Position numbers and translations under genes: made by a program. A stretch of 64,000 nt of DNA from NCBI GenBank assembly GCA_932521035.1, contig OW051492.1:3286001-3350000 (forward strand), in the 5' to 3' direction. The first letter of the stretch is position 1; each line of letters begins with the position of its first letter. Of the stretch, positions 21,001 to 30,944 are shown one piece after another. The notes beneath the pieces were generated by a model. It did no database searches. It was not told the origin of the DNA and worked only from the letters and a program-made list of their open reading frames with translations. The DNA is from Oscheius dolichura. Its lineage: Eukaryota > Nematoda > Chromadorea > Rhabditida > Rhabditidae.

Positions 21001-21089
21001 ACAACGAAGAAAAAGATCTCCAACAGGGAGGAGAGATTGCTGAGGAGGATGACGACCTGAATGAGCCAGCCCAAAAAAAGAAGAAATAG
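18085..21089 (+). CDS. divergent 5'-nucleotidase III-like HAD protein with acidic tail
   Basis: Exons <18085-18191, 18232-18360, 18515-18603, 18735-18818, 19699-19861, 19907-20104, 20145-21089; the start codon is unresolved. The fold is that of cytosolic 5'-nucleotidase III: motif I IFSDFDHTLTEYGS, a cap region with EWWTTSHRLL, motif II FIIVSAGLTDVI and motif III VIFGDSKHDAG. Canonical members dephosphorylate pyrimidine monophosphates. The catalytic aspartates are present here but the rest is divergent, so activity is uncertain. The last exon adds about 300 residues dominated by Glu, Asp and Ser runs (for example SSSEDSSSDDDSSSSSDSES) and ends with AQKKKK. An alternative start at 18141 with a weak GTTGTG donor would give MAPSIFSDFD. 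Polyadenylation signal near 21559. A canonical paralogue follows on the same strand. Confidence 0.75.
19152..19274. repeat. fold-back repeat GTCACAGTGAGGAAT... in an intron
   Basis: Inverted repeat of about 42 bp per arm: GTCACAGTGAGGAATCAACA on the left and its near-complement at the right end, with a roughly 40-bp loop. It lies in the fourth intron of the nucleotidase-like gene. No target duplication was identified; a MITE is the likely nature. Confidence 0.6.
19432..19534. repeat. inverted repeat family CTGCACCCGTAAAGTCTCGG (copy 1)
   Basis: Arms of about 24 bp (CTGCACCCGTAAAGTCTCGG and complement ending ACGGGTGCAG) around a 55-bp AT-rich centre, in the same intron as the previous repeat. 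A relative with GCACCCGTA termini is found at 59301-59385, so this is a dispersed element. Confidence 0.6.
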
Positions 21090-21847
21090 ACCCTTGTTCC
21101 GTGCCCTTTCTTTCAGTTTCTCCTTGTCGTCCCCTTGGAGTTCTCAATGGACCCGTCCTGTATCCAGTCCATTCTCCCCCGTAAACCCCATATTTATCTA
21201 TATATCACACCCTCATAATTATCCATTCCTAGCTAAATATTCCCAAAGTCTTGAAAATTTCACTCCTCGCCCTCTTTTCCCGCTGATCCCCATTTCCATC
21301 CTTTAGGGATCCCGCGTTCCGTGTCTCCCCGTTTTAATTTCCGTCATTCCATTTACCCACTCCATTCCTTCTATTATTTACCCACTTCTACTTATTCTAA
21401 AGTTTGTTTTTATCACAATTTCGGTTAATTTTATGGTTTTCAAACTGGTAAAAAAGACAAAATCCGTGTTTGCCCCCTTTATTATCGTTCTGTTCCCATT
21501 TAAACCAAAGCTGAACAAATATTTCCATTTATTGCTTCTAGTATTATAATTGATTATAATAAAGTGTTTCTATTGGAGTCTATCCTCCCCTGTCTATTCT
21601 CAAGAGACCCTGGTTGCCATGCCATCCTATATATTAAAGCGCTAGCGTGTCCGTGTGTTTGTGACCGAAGACCCCCCGCAGGGGGGTCGAAACGGCTGGT
21701 TGATTATTTGAACCGTCCTCCCGCCCCATCCGCCTATTCTTGTCTTTTTCAGGAATAGCAGTGATTTTACATGTCCACCATCGGGTAAGTTCCGCTTTTC
21801 TTTTCCTTTTTTCAATTCTAACAACAGCCTCCCCCCTCCGGATCAAT

Positions 21848-24800
21848 ATGTTCTCCTTCAGAACAGGATTCCGATCCCTGGCAAGGAACTATAGATTTGG
21901 AGGAGCCGTCACCGTCGGTATACAGCCGGCTCGAGCCTGTACCACCGGATTTCTCAACATTGGTACGTCTCTTCTTCTTTCTCTTTTTCCCTGCGTAGCT
22001 CGTCTGATACTCAATCTTGATCCCCGTATTTTCTCCAGGAGAACGCGCTTTTGTTTGTCTTCCCGTCTCCCCCAACCACAGCTGACGACGGCAGACTGTG
22101 TTGACTCGGGGCTCAAAGAATCTTCCGGTCCCCCGTTCCCTTTTTTCTTCCCTTTTCCTAGAGGTTGTACTCTTCTTCTTATCTCCTCTACAGTAGCCAA
22201 AAATTAGCTGAGAATATCAAGACTAGACAGGGCAAAACGAGGTCTCAATTTACAACCCTCGTCCTCCCGCCGCAGATAAGGAACACCCTAGGAATTGGAC
22301 TATACGAACACAGAAAAGTGAAAGTTCGAGATGATTAACAAGAGTCAGGAGGACAGTCTAGAGATCCTTGTGACCTGCCTTCACCAGTCATGTGGCCACT
22401 GGCCAGGGAGAGCTTAGAGAGACCAAACACGTGTGTGCGTACGTTATGTTACGCACACGTACGCAATCCCCCCGGTCTGCCCCGGCAGGCCGGCCGGCTC
22501 CTCGCCTCATTGGCCAAATTAGAAATCCCGACTCCCGTTCTCTCTCCCTCTGGCTCTCTTTTTCTAGCGGAGAAGTTTCTAGAAAAGCGGAAACCGTTAG
22601 CTTCTTCGAGAAATTTCTTTCCGACCGGCCCCCAATTATCCTCCTCGAAGTGTAATCGTTTCAGAACAAAAGGACATTTCCAATAACAATTAAACAATAT
22701 AGTACATCTATTTTTGCATCTAACAAGCTAATATAATACTATGTTACCTCGATGATAATTGGTGCATATTCCTCAAAAAAGACCTGGAAATGAAACCCAG
22801 GAGGATACAAGCCTCGTTAGAGGCTCTCGAGCCATGGGCCTCTCCTTCTTCTCCTGTACGGGAATCCTCAAGGTCTTTTCGCCTGCCCGGCTAGTAGACC
22901 AAATCTCTATGTACTATCCAAACTTCGAGATATCCTTTCCAAAAAGGCCCCTTGGTCCCGCACCACTGGATGCCTTTCCTCGTCCCACAACCATCTCCAG
23001 TCATCCCCAGATTCTTCCGTCTAGAACCCCTAGACATCTGCTTCCTCTCAGTTAATCATTAGAAAAAGTGTCATTGCATTTCGAATTTCGGTCAATTTCT
23101 TTTCGAAACTTCTCCTGTCTGGCCTTGGTCTTCCGAATCCTTGATATTTGATCGCTGAATCCCTACAAATATTTGTATCTCCCTTTATCTTGCCCTTTGT
23201 TTTCCACTGCTTCTTCTCCCGCTCCTTTTCTGCTCCAAATCTCTTGTTTTATCCAACCAGTAGCCCCTGATACACACTGTATCACACATCTTACAAAATT
23301 AGCTCCCCGATAAGCCGCCAATTTCGTCGTCGCCCTGCTCTCTCCCAGGACAAATTATCTAGGTCACCAGGAGTAGCACAGGACAGAGTTGGCCCCGGCC
23401 GTCTAGAGATCCTTATCGTTCGTTGTCTCACGTGTTCTTGGTATATATACCGGTAGGGAGGAGTCGGCGGCAGGTGTGCTACTCGCTTGATCGCCCCGGT
23501 CGTCTGTCTCCCAGTCGCTGACTAGATGGCTCCTCATCCGACTGTCTCTTCCGTCGCCTTCAATGAGGAAGGTGGAGTCATTGTCAGCTGTGAGTAATTC
23601 TCCTCCTTTTCGAAATTTCCGGGTCTAAAGCAAAAATCAAAGGCGCACTCTTCGAGACGAGTGGAGATCACTTCCCCGTGTTTGACTTTTTCATAACCAA
23701 ACAATTTTTTCTATAGAGTCTTGAGTAGTCTGATATTTACCTACTCAACAGTTCACTTTCTGTCTCTTTTTTGGTAGAATGTGGCCACCTTCGAATAGCT
23801 TCTCTCTACACATGGAGACGACGTTCACGTTGATTGATTACCCCCTCCTCCAGCCAGCTAACAGCATAGAGAACGGGGTGTAATGTCTCTCTCCCTCTTC
23901 ACGAAAAAAAAACTTTACGCTCCACGTGACTTTCACTTTCGAAAAGAAGATTGCTACCTCTGAAGAGCGGGGAAGATCAAATATTACCGGGAGGATTGGA
24001 AGAGACTGGGCCCGTGGGCCGTCCCTGGCGACCTCCAGTCGAATCTCCAATAGACGGCGACCACTACCTAAACTCCTATAGAGCATTTGTCAATCATGGA
24101 AAACGTTTTCTTTCTCTGAAAAGAAAAGTCGTCTAGCCCAAAAAGCCGATCGCTTCGCTTTTTCCTCTAAACCGTCCTCCCCTTCGCGCCGTTCGCTTTC
24201 CTCATTACTCTTTGTGATCCTCACTCAGTCTACTCGCTCTCTCACCTGCTCTCACCTGTAAGTTTTTTTGTTATTTTGTTCCTGTTTCCACATAAATGGT
24301 CTTCCATTGGTTTATGGCCTTCTTGTAAATCTATCCTCTTCTCCTTCTTGGTCGACCATAAGTCCCGTCCTCCGAGCCACTGTTCTCTTCCTCCACCTAA
24401 GTTCTCTAAAACCTCCTTGACAGCTTTCCATACTGGGAAGCGTTTTGGGTTGGAGAAGTTAGGGGGTTTGGACTGCGAAGACCACCACAGTCCTGTTTTC
24501 CGTCATTTGAATTGGAGAGCCGATGAAAGCTTCCCTTGTCTCTTCTCCTCGACCACCTTCCTCTCGTCCCTTTCACTGTAAATGGTCCCTTCGTACTGGA
24601 GGATGGCTTGCAAAGGCGATCATAGCTCTCCATTTACCGTATGGTCAACCGGATAACCCCCTTTCCCCGTCGAGTTGAAACATGTCCAAAATGTCTAGAG
24701 ACGAGCTCTTGCAGATTAGGGTTCATTTCGCTTTCACTGACCCCTACTGACCTGTCCCTTCTACTGCTTCTTCTGCTGCTGAACACCGATTGTTCAGACT

Positions 24801-26452
24801 GCTTTTTCTTTTTGTTTGCGTTAGCTTCTTCTCGTCCAGTTATCTCTAATAGCCCATAATAAATGTCACGCTGTTTCTCTTCATTCCAAAATAGGAGATA
24901 AGGCCACGGCGGCTTCTGGTCTGCTCCCGGAGAACTCTCGTCTTTGACCATCTCCAATTAATTAATTCCATTTTCAGTGCCGCCTGCATTGACTGTAACC
25001 ACCGAATATCCGACGAGTCCCTACAACACGATGCCAGCCCTGAACTTGGTCGAGGATGAAGCTGTTCGTCCGGATCGGAGCCCCTTCGAGCATCTGCTCG
25101 ACTATCCACAAGTTCGAATCAAAAATTGGAGTCAAACGGAGAAAAAGCTACAGAAGATTGTGGCCGGTGGAAAGGAGAAGCTCCTGGTACGTTTCCTCAT
25201 TTCATTTTGAAAAGCGTAACTGTGGCTTCCTCTAACTAACTTTCTTCTTTTTCAGGTAATTTCGGACTTTGACATGACCCTGTCCCGCTCGGTGGACGAC
25301 GAGGGCCGCTCCTGTTGGACTACCCACGGCGTCTTCGACAACTGTGCCAATGAGGTGGACGCCTCGCTGGGCGCCAAATTCCAAGCCCTCAAGGCCAAGT
25401 ACCATCCGATCGAGTTCTGTCCCCTGTTGACGATGGAGGAGAAAATCCCGCACATGGAGACCTGGTGGAATGCCTCGCACAATTACATCATCGAGGCCGG
25501 CTTCGAGAAGTGGCAGATCCAGCAGTTCGTCGAGAAGTCCAAGATCCTGCTCCGTACCGGGACGGAGCAGATGATGCTGAGGCTCGAGGTTCACCGGGTG
25601 CCGCTGGTGGTCTTCTCCGCCGGGCTCGGGAACATCATCGACATGTATTTTGATATGAAAATGGGCCGGAAGCTGTCCAATCTGCATCTCATCTCCAATA
25701 TGATGCGATTCGACCAGAAGGTACGGCTCTCTCTTCTTTCCCTTTTAAATGGAAATCGTTTCAGGATCGAGTAGTTGGCTTCGACGATCCGCTGATCCAT
25801 ACCTTCTGCAAGAACTCGTCCGTCATCCGGAAAGACGAGCACTTCTTCAAGGAAGTCTCCTCCCGGGTCAATGTCGTCCTCCTCGGCGACAGCATGGGCG
25901 ACATTCACATGGATGTCGGGGTGGAGAAGGACGGCCCGACGCTTCGGATTGGCTTCTTGAATTCTAACGTCAGTTCTTTTTCTCCGTTTTATAGGAACAG
26001 TTGGAGCCAAATTTGGGTCCAATTGCGCCGGCGGCATTCTCAAACGGCCGTCTGCCCGCTTTTGGACAAAAACCCGCGCCAGGCATCCTTCGGCTGGGAA
26101 TCGAGACAGACATGCGGACTTATCTACAGTAATTAAACTATTGGCTATTATTTTTAATGGCCGATATCACCAGGGCAGCAAACTACTGCAGAAAATTGCA
26201 AGGGCTCCGCAAACTCAGCCATGCAAACGGTTTTTGAGCGGCAGACGACGGCAAACGGGCGCCGGCGCCTTCTAGGAACGATTGCCCTTTATTCGCTTTT
26301 TCTCTGATTTTCTTGAAGTCTGCCATTTTCAGGTAGCAAATCTGCTGGACCTGTACATGGAGGCCTACGACATTGTGATCATCCAGGACCAGACGATGAC
26401 TGTGCCGGCGCAGATCATCGACGGCGTCCTCTTCCCGACCAAGGCGGCGTAG
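21848..26452 (+). CDS. 5'-nucleotidase III (pyrimidine nucleotidase), alternative starts
   Basis: Shared exons 24978-25186, 25256-25720, 25765-25968 and 26333-26452 can follow either of two first exons, both ending in phase 1: 21848-21962 (product 370 residues) or 23526-23589 (353 residues). The first encodes FSFRTGFRSLARNYRFGG, rich in Arg and Ser without acidic residues, as in mitochondrial presequences; the second is cytosolic-like and lies behind a TATA box. The core has HAD motif I ISDFDMTLSR, motif II VVFSAGLGNIID, IGFLN and motif III LLGDSMGDIHMD, and matches the family from end to end. It should dephosphorylate UMP/CMP-type nucleotides. Polyadenylation signal AATAAA near 26670. A possible untranslated first exon ends with GTAAGT at about 24258. 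That the 21.8-kb exon belongs to this gene is inferred from phase and position. Confidence 0.88.
21963..23525 (+). other. intron or promoter region between alternative first exons
   Basis: No conserved coding stretch. Contains a perfect 9-bp hairpin (GTGTGCGTA / TACGCACAC) at about 22432-22457 and the core promoter described next. Confidence 0.4.
23429..23450 (+). promoter_or_regulatory. E-box and palindromic TATA box before the second first exon
   Basis: CACGTG at 23429-23434 is followed by GTATATATAC at 23441-23450, about 76 nt upstream of the ATG at 23526. The spacing leaves room for a transcription start near 23475. It supports an internal promoter for the cytosolic-type isoform of the nucleotidase gene. 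Confidence 0.55.
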
Positions 26453-27794
26453 CTGTGTTGTATATACCGTAACCGACTGACTGACTGACGCACCTGGCTT
26501 TATATCTCGCCTCTCTCCGCGTCTCCTCCTCGTCCCTCTATGCCTTATATTATTGTGTATAGGCCGACTGACCCCTCCTCTAATTGTGTGTACAAATGAA
26601 AATGTACAGTGTACCTTTTCCCCCTCATTCCCCAATAGATCCCGGTTTCAAAGAACCCGTGGTCACTAAAATAAAGATTGAGAATCTCTTTTACTGTTTA
26701 TTATTTATTTGATAAGGGGAAAAGACTAGAAGAAGAGTACGTAGAGGGTATATATGGTCTATCACGGAAGAGTTCTAGGATTAATTGGCATTTTACACGA
26801 ATTGAAGAGATATGGAGAAGAGGGCCGTACAACAGCAGAAGAAGGGCAGAGGGGGAAATAGACCGGAACAGGAAGCCATGGGGGAGGAGGATGAGCAGGG
26901 AAGACGGGGCGAGCGGGCATGGGAAGCATCAATTCTTGTACCTGGCAGAGTTGGCTATCTGAAAATGGACGAATCTTATGGGGAGAAATGGATATATTTC
27001 AATAAAACAGGACTGTTTTGAGCTTGCTGATAGGGACAAATGAATAAAAATGGCCACTTCTTGGTCCCCGATTCCCCAAAGAGGGATGCCCGAGTGGACC
27101 AGAGGGTCCTCGCGACACCGGGCTCGCTATAATGTCGTCCTTATTTACTTCTATGTTGTCCAGAAGAAAATAGACAAAAGCACGGGAATTTAGCCGAAAA
27201 GCTATTTTTTTAGAGAAATTGGAGAGAAATAAAGAGCGTGCCGGTGAGCAACGCCTGCTCAGGTCCAGGAGAACTCTAGCCGCTAGGGAAGACAATTTTG
27301 TGGTTAAACCCAGCGAGGCATTCCGTTTCTGTAGACAGAAAATTGAGGGGGACGAAGCAGTAAAGCATTCTAACAGTCGGCCAATGCTTTTGGGTCCACC
27401 CCGCGCTGGCCGGCTCTCCTGCTCATTTGAACAGGTGAAATTGACAAGAACACTGACCGGAAGGTCCCAAGCGGTCAAAAATGACTACCAAACGTCAGTA
27501 AACAGGGAACAGAAAAGGCTCCACCAATTCATGGCAAATAAATATGGTCAAACTGTATTGAATAGACACCCAAAGCCACGTCAACACGAGAGGAAAAGGG
27601 AGCTGTCCAAATACCCAGGGCAGACAGTTTTTGAAAGTTTTCTCTCCGTCTATTGAGAGAATACCGCGTATTCCTATTTGTTTTCAACTGTTATTTTCTT
27701 TTCTTCTCCTTGTTATCTAAGAGGAAGATAAACTTGTTTAGTCCTCGGCCGATTGGAACGTCTATTCCAAATCTATTAGTCTTTCTAGTCAACT
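26453..27794. other. intergenic, no gene recognised
   Basis: 3' flank of the nucleotidase gene, then purine-rich sequence with overlapping open frames on both strands (for example 27219-27656) that carry no family signal. Confidence 0.4.
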
Positions 27795-28046
27795 ATGTAT
27801 CTTCCCTGGATGGTAAGTTCTCGTCTCCTTAATTTCCCAATAATTCAGTTCATTCTGCTCGTCGTATTCCTAACCCAGTCTACGGAATCCTTCGTCCATT
27901 TCAAAGGCAATCCCTGTAAAACGAACCTCTGCCCCAGTCCAACACAATTCTGCGCCAGGAATATTCTAGGCAAGGAGAAGTGCCACGACATCAAGCCGAA
28001 GGATACTCCGAAGAATCGAAGACAGATAGACAACAGTTTTGTGTAA
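27795..28046 (+). CDS. small secreted cysteine-rich protein, 71 aa
   Basis: Two exons, 27795-27812 and 27849-28046, joined over a 36-nt GTAAGT/AATTCAG intron in phase 0. A clear signal peptide (MYLPWMFILLVVFLTQSTES) is followed by a short domain with four cysteines in the order NPCKTNLCPSPTQFC ... KCHD and a basic C-terminus. Four cysteines in 20 residues would allow two disulfides. Family not recognised. A second small secreted protein with a similar exon 1/signal-peptide arrangement lies 280 bp downstream on the same strand. Confidence 0.6.
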   Translation: MYLPWMVSSRLLNFPIIQFILLVVFLTQSTESFVHFKGNPCKTNLCPSPTQFCARNILGKEKCHDIKPKDTPKNRRQIDNSFV

Positions 28047-28325
28047 ATTTGGGTGGAAATACAGATGAAAAATGGCGTTTTTGTACGACTGAGGGTAGAC
28101 GACAGCTGCGCTCAAATTCCTCTTCCAAAGTCCTAGGCGAGCGAATAATGAGCTCCTTCTTGGAAGAGACATGTACAGAATCTATTGACTCCACAAGTCT
28201 GATCTCCTGTATATCGGCTACATTGTGTTGCTCTATTCAAACCGGCGAAATGAGATTTGCCAAGGCACTGTGAGATTCTTTGCTCTCTCCTTTAAAACCC
28301 TACCGTGTGTCTTCAATCAACAAAG

Positions 28326-28586
28326 ATGACCCCTTCTGGCTGGTTAGTTTCTATTTCCATTTTTAGAACATGTTTCTTACAGTTCCTGATTCTGGCATCT
28401 GTGACCGTTACCACCATGGCTCAAATTCGTTCTCCGGGGGAATACATCGAGCGTTGTCACAGGCAAAATGCTTTCATCTCGAAGTGTGCGGAGGAGATTT
28501 TCAAATCATCGAAAGACGAAAAGAGGCACTATTTGAAAGAGGGCTCGAGAACATGGAAGACAGGCTTACGAAGAGGAAAAGGCTAA
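28326..28586 (+). CDS. small secreted protein, 86 aa
   Basis: Read as one exon. The N-terminus (TPSGWLVSISIFRTCFLQFL) then LILASVTVTTMAQ forms a long signal-peptide or anchor; the mature part has IERCHRQNAFISKCAEEIF and a basic end. The first 39 nt after MTPSGW look like a short intron ending CTTACAG, as in the neighbour at 27.8 kb, but no GT donor in the right phase exists; being a multiple of three without stops, it leaves the frame unchanged either way. Family unknown. Confidence 0.4.
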   Translation: MTPSGWLVSISIFRTCFLQFLILASVTVTTMAQIRSPGEYIERCHRQNAFISKCAEEIFKSSKDEKRHYLKEGSRTWKTGLRRGKG

Positions 28587-28820
28587 CCCTTCGGGGATTT
28601 GGCACTTTTTCTCTTACTAGGACTCCGAGTCTCACTGCCCTCTGCCATATGGGGGGTTCAGCCAGTCGAATCGAGTCTACCGAGTATTTCATACGGCCGG
28701 CCCGGAGGCACAGTCCAAAACTGTGGGCAGGGCCGGCTCCATAGACCCAAGATTACATGGAAGGAGACCGTACCCGTCAGGGTTCCTCCTCTGCATATCC
28801 CTTTGAAATGGGTCACTTGT

Positions 28821-29715
28821 TCAGAGGAGGATGGAAGACTCCCAAATAATAGTATGGCCCACCTTTTCCTGTTTATATTTCTCGTGGATAGCGTAGATGG
28901 CCTTCTCGTTGTCCTTCTTCAGCCTCTCGTACTTCTCATTGGCCTTCCGCTCATTACTCATATTCTCTGCTTTCAAGGCGGCTATCTGCAATCCAACAGA
29001 AAATAACAGAATTTCCCTAACAACATACTTTTTTGTCCTTCCCGATCAACTGCTCATCCCTTGTTCTTATCGTCGCTTTCAACTCGGCTATCGTGTCCTT
29101 CATCTGTTGCATCTGGAGCACGTTTTCTTCCGTGACTACTGGCGGTTTCAGGAGTTTCGGCAGCGGGGCATCGACCTGAATATTGTATTTAAAAAAAGAA
29201 GAGGATCCGACTCACTTCAGAGTGAGATTTTCGCTTGGTCCTTTTATCCTTAGCTCGGGAGGGCGGCACCTCGTACGCGGGAACTTTCACTCCGGACATT
29301 ATTGGGATCTTCTGTGCATGGGCCGAGTTGATACACATCCGACAGAGGCCTGGCTGTTTCTATAAGAAGAGAGGAATTAATGGGTCTCGGAGGGAATAGA
29401 CTCACCTTTCCCTTCGCATCAAAGTAGGCCTTTAATTTGCAATGGGCACATGGCAACGGCTCGCCGGTTCGTCTCTCGGAATGCGCGCAGTAGACGCATT
29501 TCCCCTGGTGGAAGGCGGCCGGCAACTGACAGTATTTACAAATTGCTGGCTTGCCATATTTTGCCTCGTTTTTCTTACACTTCTCACATTGAACCGAAGG
29601 TGGAACTCTAGATAAAAAACAAAAATAAATGGAGAGAAAGAGCGACTTACCCGGTCTCTGTGGTGTCCTCCAGGTCTGTACGACAGTAACAGCACTTTTT
29701 AACAAGACCCGCCAT
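28821..29715 (-). CDS. FAM76 family protein
   Basis: Five minus-strand exons: 29715-29651, 29607-29406, 29359-29216, 29175-29029, 28985-28821; 240 residues. The N-terminal half is a series of CxxC zinc knuckles (CCYCRTDL, CEKCKKN, CKYCQLPAAFHQGKCVYC, CAHCK, CRMC) with the same order as human FAM76A/B; the C-terminal half is a coiled coil (LQMQQMKDTIAELKATIRTR onward). FAM76B is a nuclear speckle protein in mammals; molecular function is not firmly known. A CTTTCAG lies just before the start codon, like a trans-splice acceptor. Shorter than the human proteins (about 300-340) because the Ser/His-rich middle is reduced. A GTGGGC inside the last exon could be an extra donor. Confidence 0.88.
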
Positions 29716-30944
29716 ATTTACTGAAAGGTGACGAGTTTATAAAGATTTTAAGATGTTTATCTTTTAGGAAATGAAGAAAAGGAAGCGGAGAAGACTGTAA
29801 ATTCAGAGGAAAGCGTGAATTAAAGCGATTTGGAGGATAGTCCCCGGCGGAGACCGCTTTCAAAGGTGGGAGCCACGATTTCGATCCAAAGAACAGGTGG
29901 GAAAGAGGGAAAAATCTCTTTATATATTCTTTTAATTGCCTTTTTGAAGATTAACATTAAAAGGGCAACCCTAGTCAATGTTTCTAATCCGGCTGGGATC
30001 TTTTGACCTTATGAGCTAGGAAAGAGAGATGACTGGACACACGTGATCTAATTCCGTTCCTCTCTTTTTTAAATGGTAGTCATGTGGATATCAGATGTTT
30101 TATCGCTGGGAGAGATGATGGAAAAGAGCATCAGAGATTAGGAATTAATGGAAAATGGGGATGAGACGAGAAACGGGGGACGGAAAGGGAGGAGGAAACA
30201 AACAACGCTGATAACCACCTTTTGAGTGGAGAATTTGGAAATATTGAGCTTATTTTTTTGAATTTTTGAACATTTAAACGAATTCTATGTACAGAAAGAG
30301 GTATTTATTTAAATAATGTAAAGAAAAAGGAGGAAATGCTGAAAAATTGAAGTAAACAACGTTTAAAATGGGGATTTTTTGAAGGAAAAGAGGCGTTTGA
30401 TCGGGAAAATTAGAGAAACAGCGACGAGAAGAGGTTTAATTGGTTTAATACAAAAAAGAGGAAGTGCATTATAATCTAATGTGCTATTCGCAATGGAAGA
30501 AAGACACCTGTACTGATAGCGAACAACAGAAAATGGGATCAGCTGCCCTGCTGTGCGGGGGTCGTGTACCCGCGCTCGCTTGGCAAAAGTCCAGGCCAGA
30601 TTGCGACACAACGAAAAAAAAGAAGGGGAAATGGGATATTTCTCACCTTTATTTATACCTTTTAATCGATTTTTAGATTAATTTGTATAATATAAAGAGA
30701 TAGTCAAAAAAGTGAGAAAGATGCGGAGAGACGCCGCCGGGATTGATTATTTCCTCGGCTAAGGTCAACTAATTGGCGTCCTCGGCTGCCGACAGGGGCT
30801 GGGGAGATTTTTAGGAGAAAGAAGAGGAGAAAAGAAGAAGGCGCTATGCAAATGAGCCCTTTCCATTAGGTTTATTGCTTCGGCCAAAGGGAGACCTCAT
30901 CAAAACAGAGAAAACGCGGAGAGGGACGACAGCTTTATTGATTA
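29716..30944. other. intergenic, AT-rich
   Basis: Promoter side of the FAM76 gene and 3' flank of the alpha-kinase gene. No coding signal. Confidence 0.4.

Noticed and set aside
20388-21074. Long open frames antisense and in other frames to the acidic exon
   Set aside because: They are shadows of a low-complexity GAN-rich coding sequence and have no start, splice or family support.
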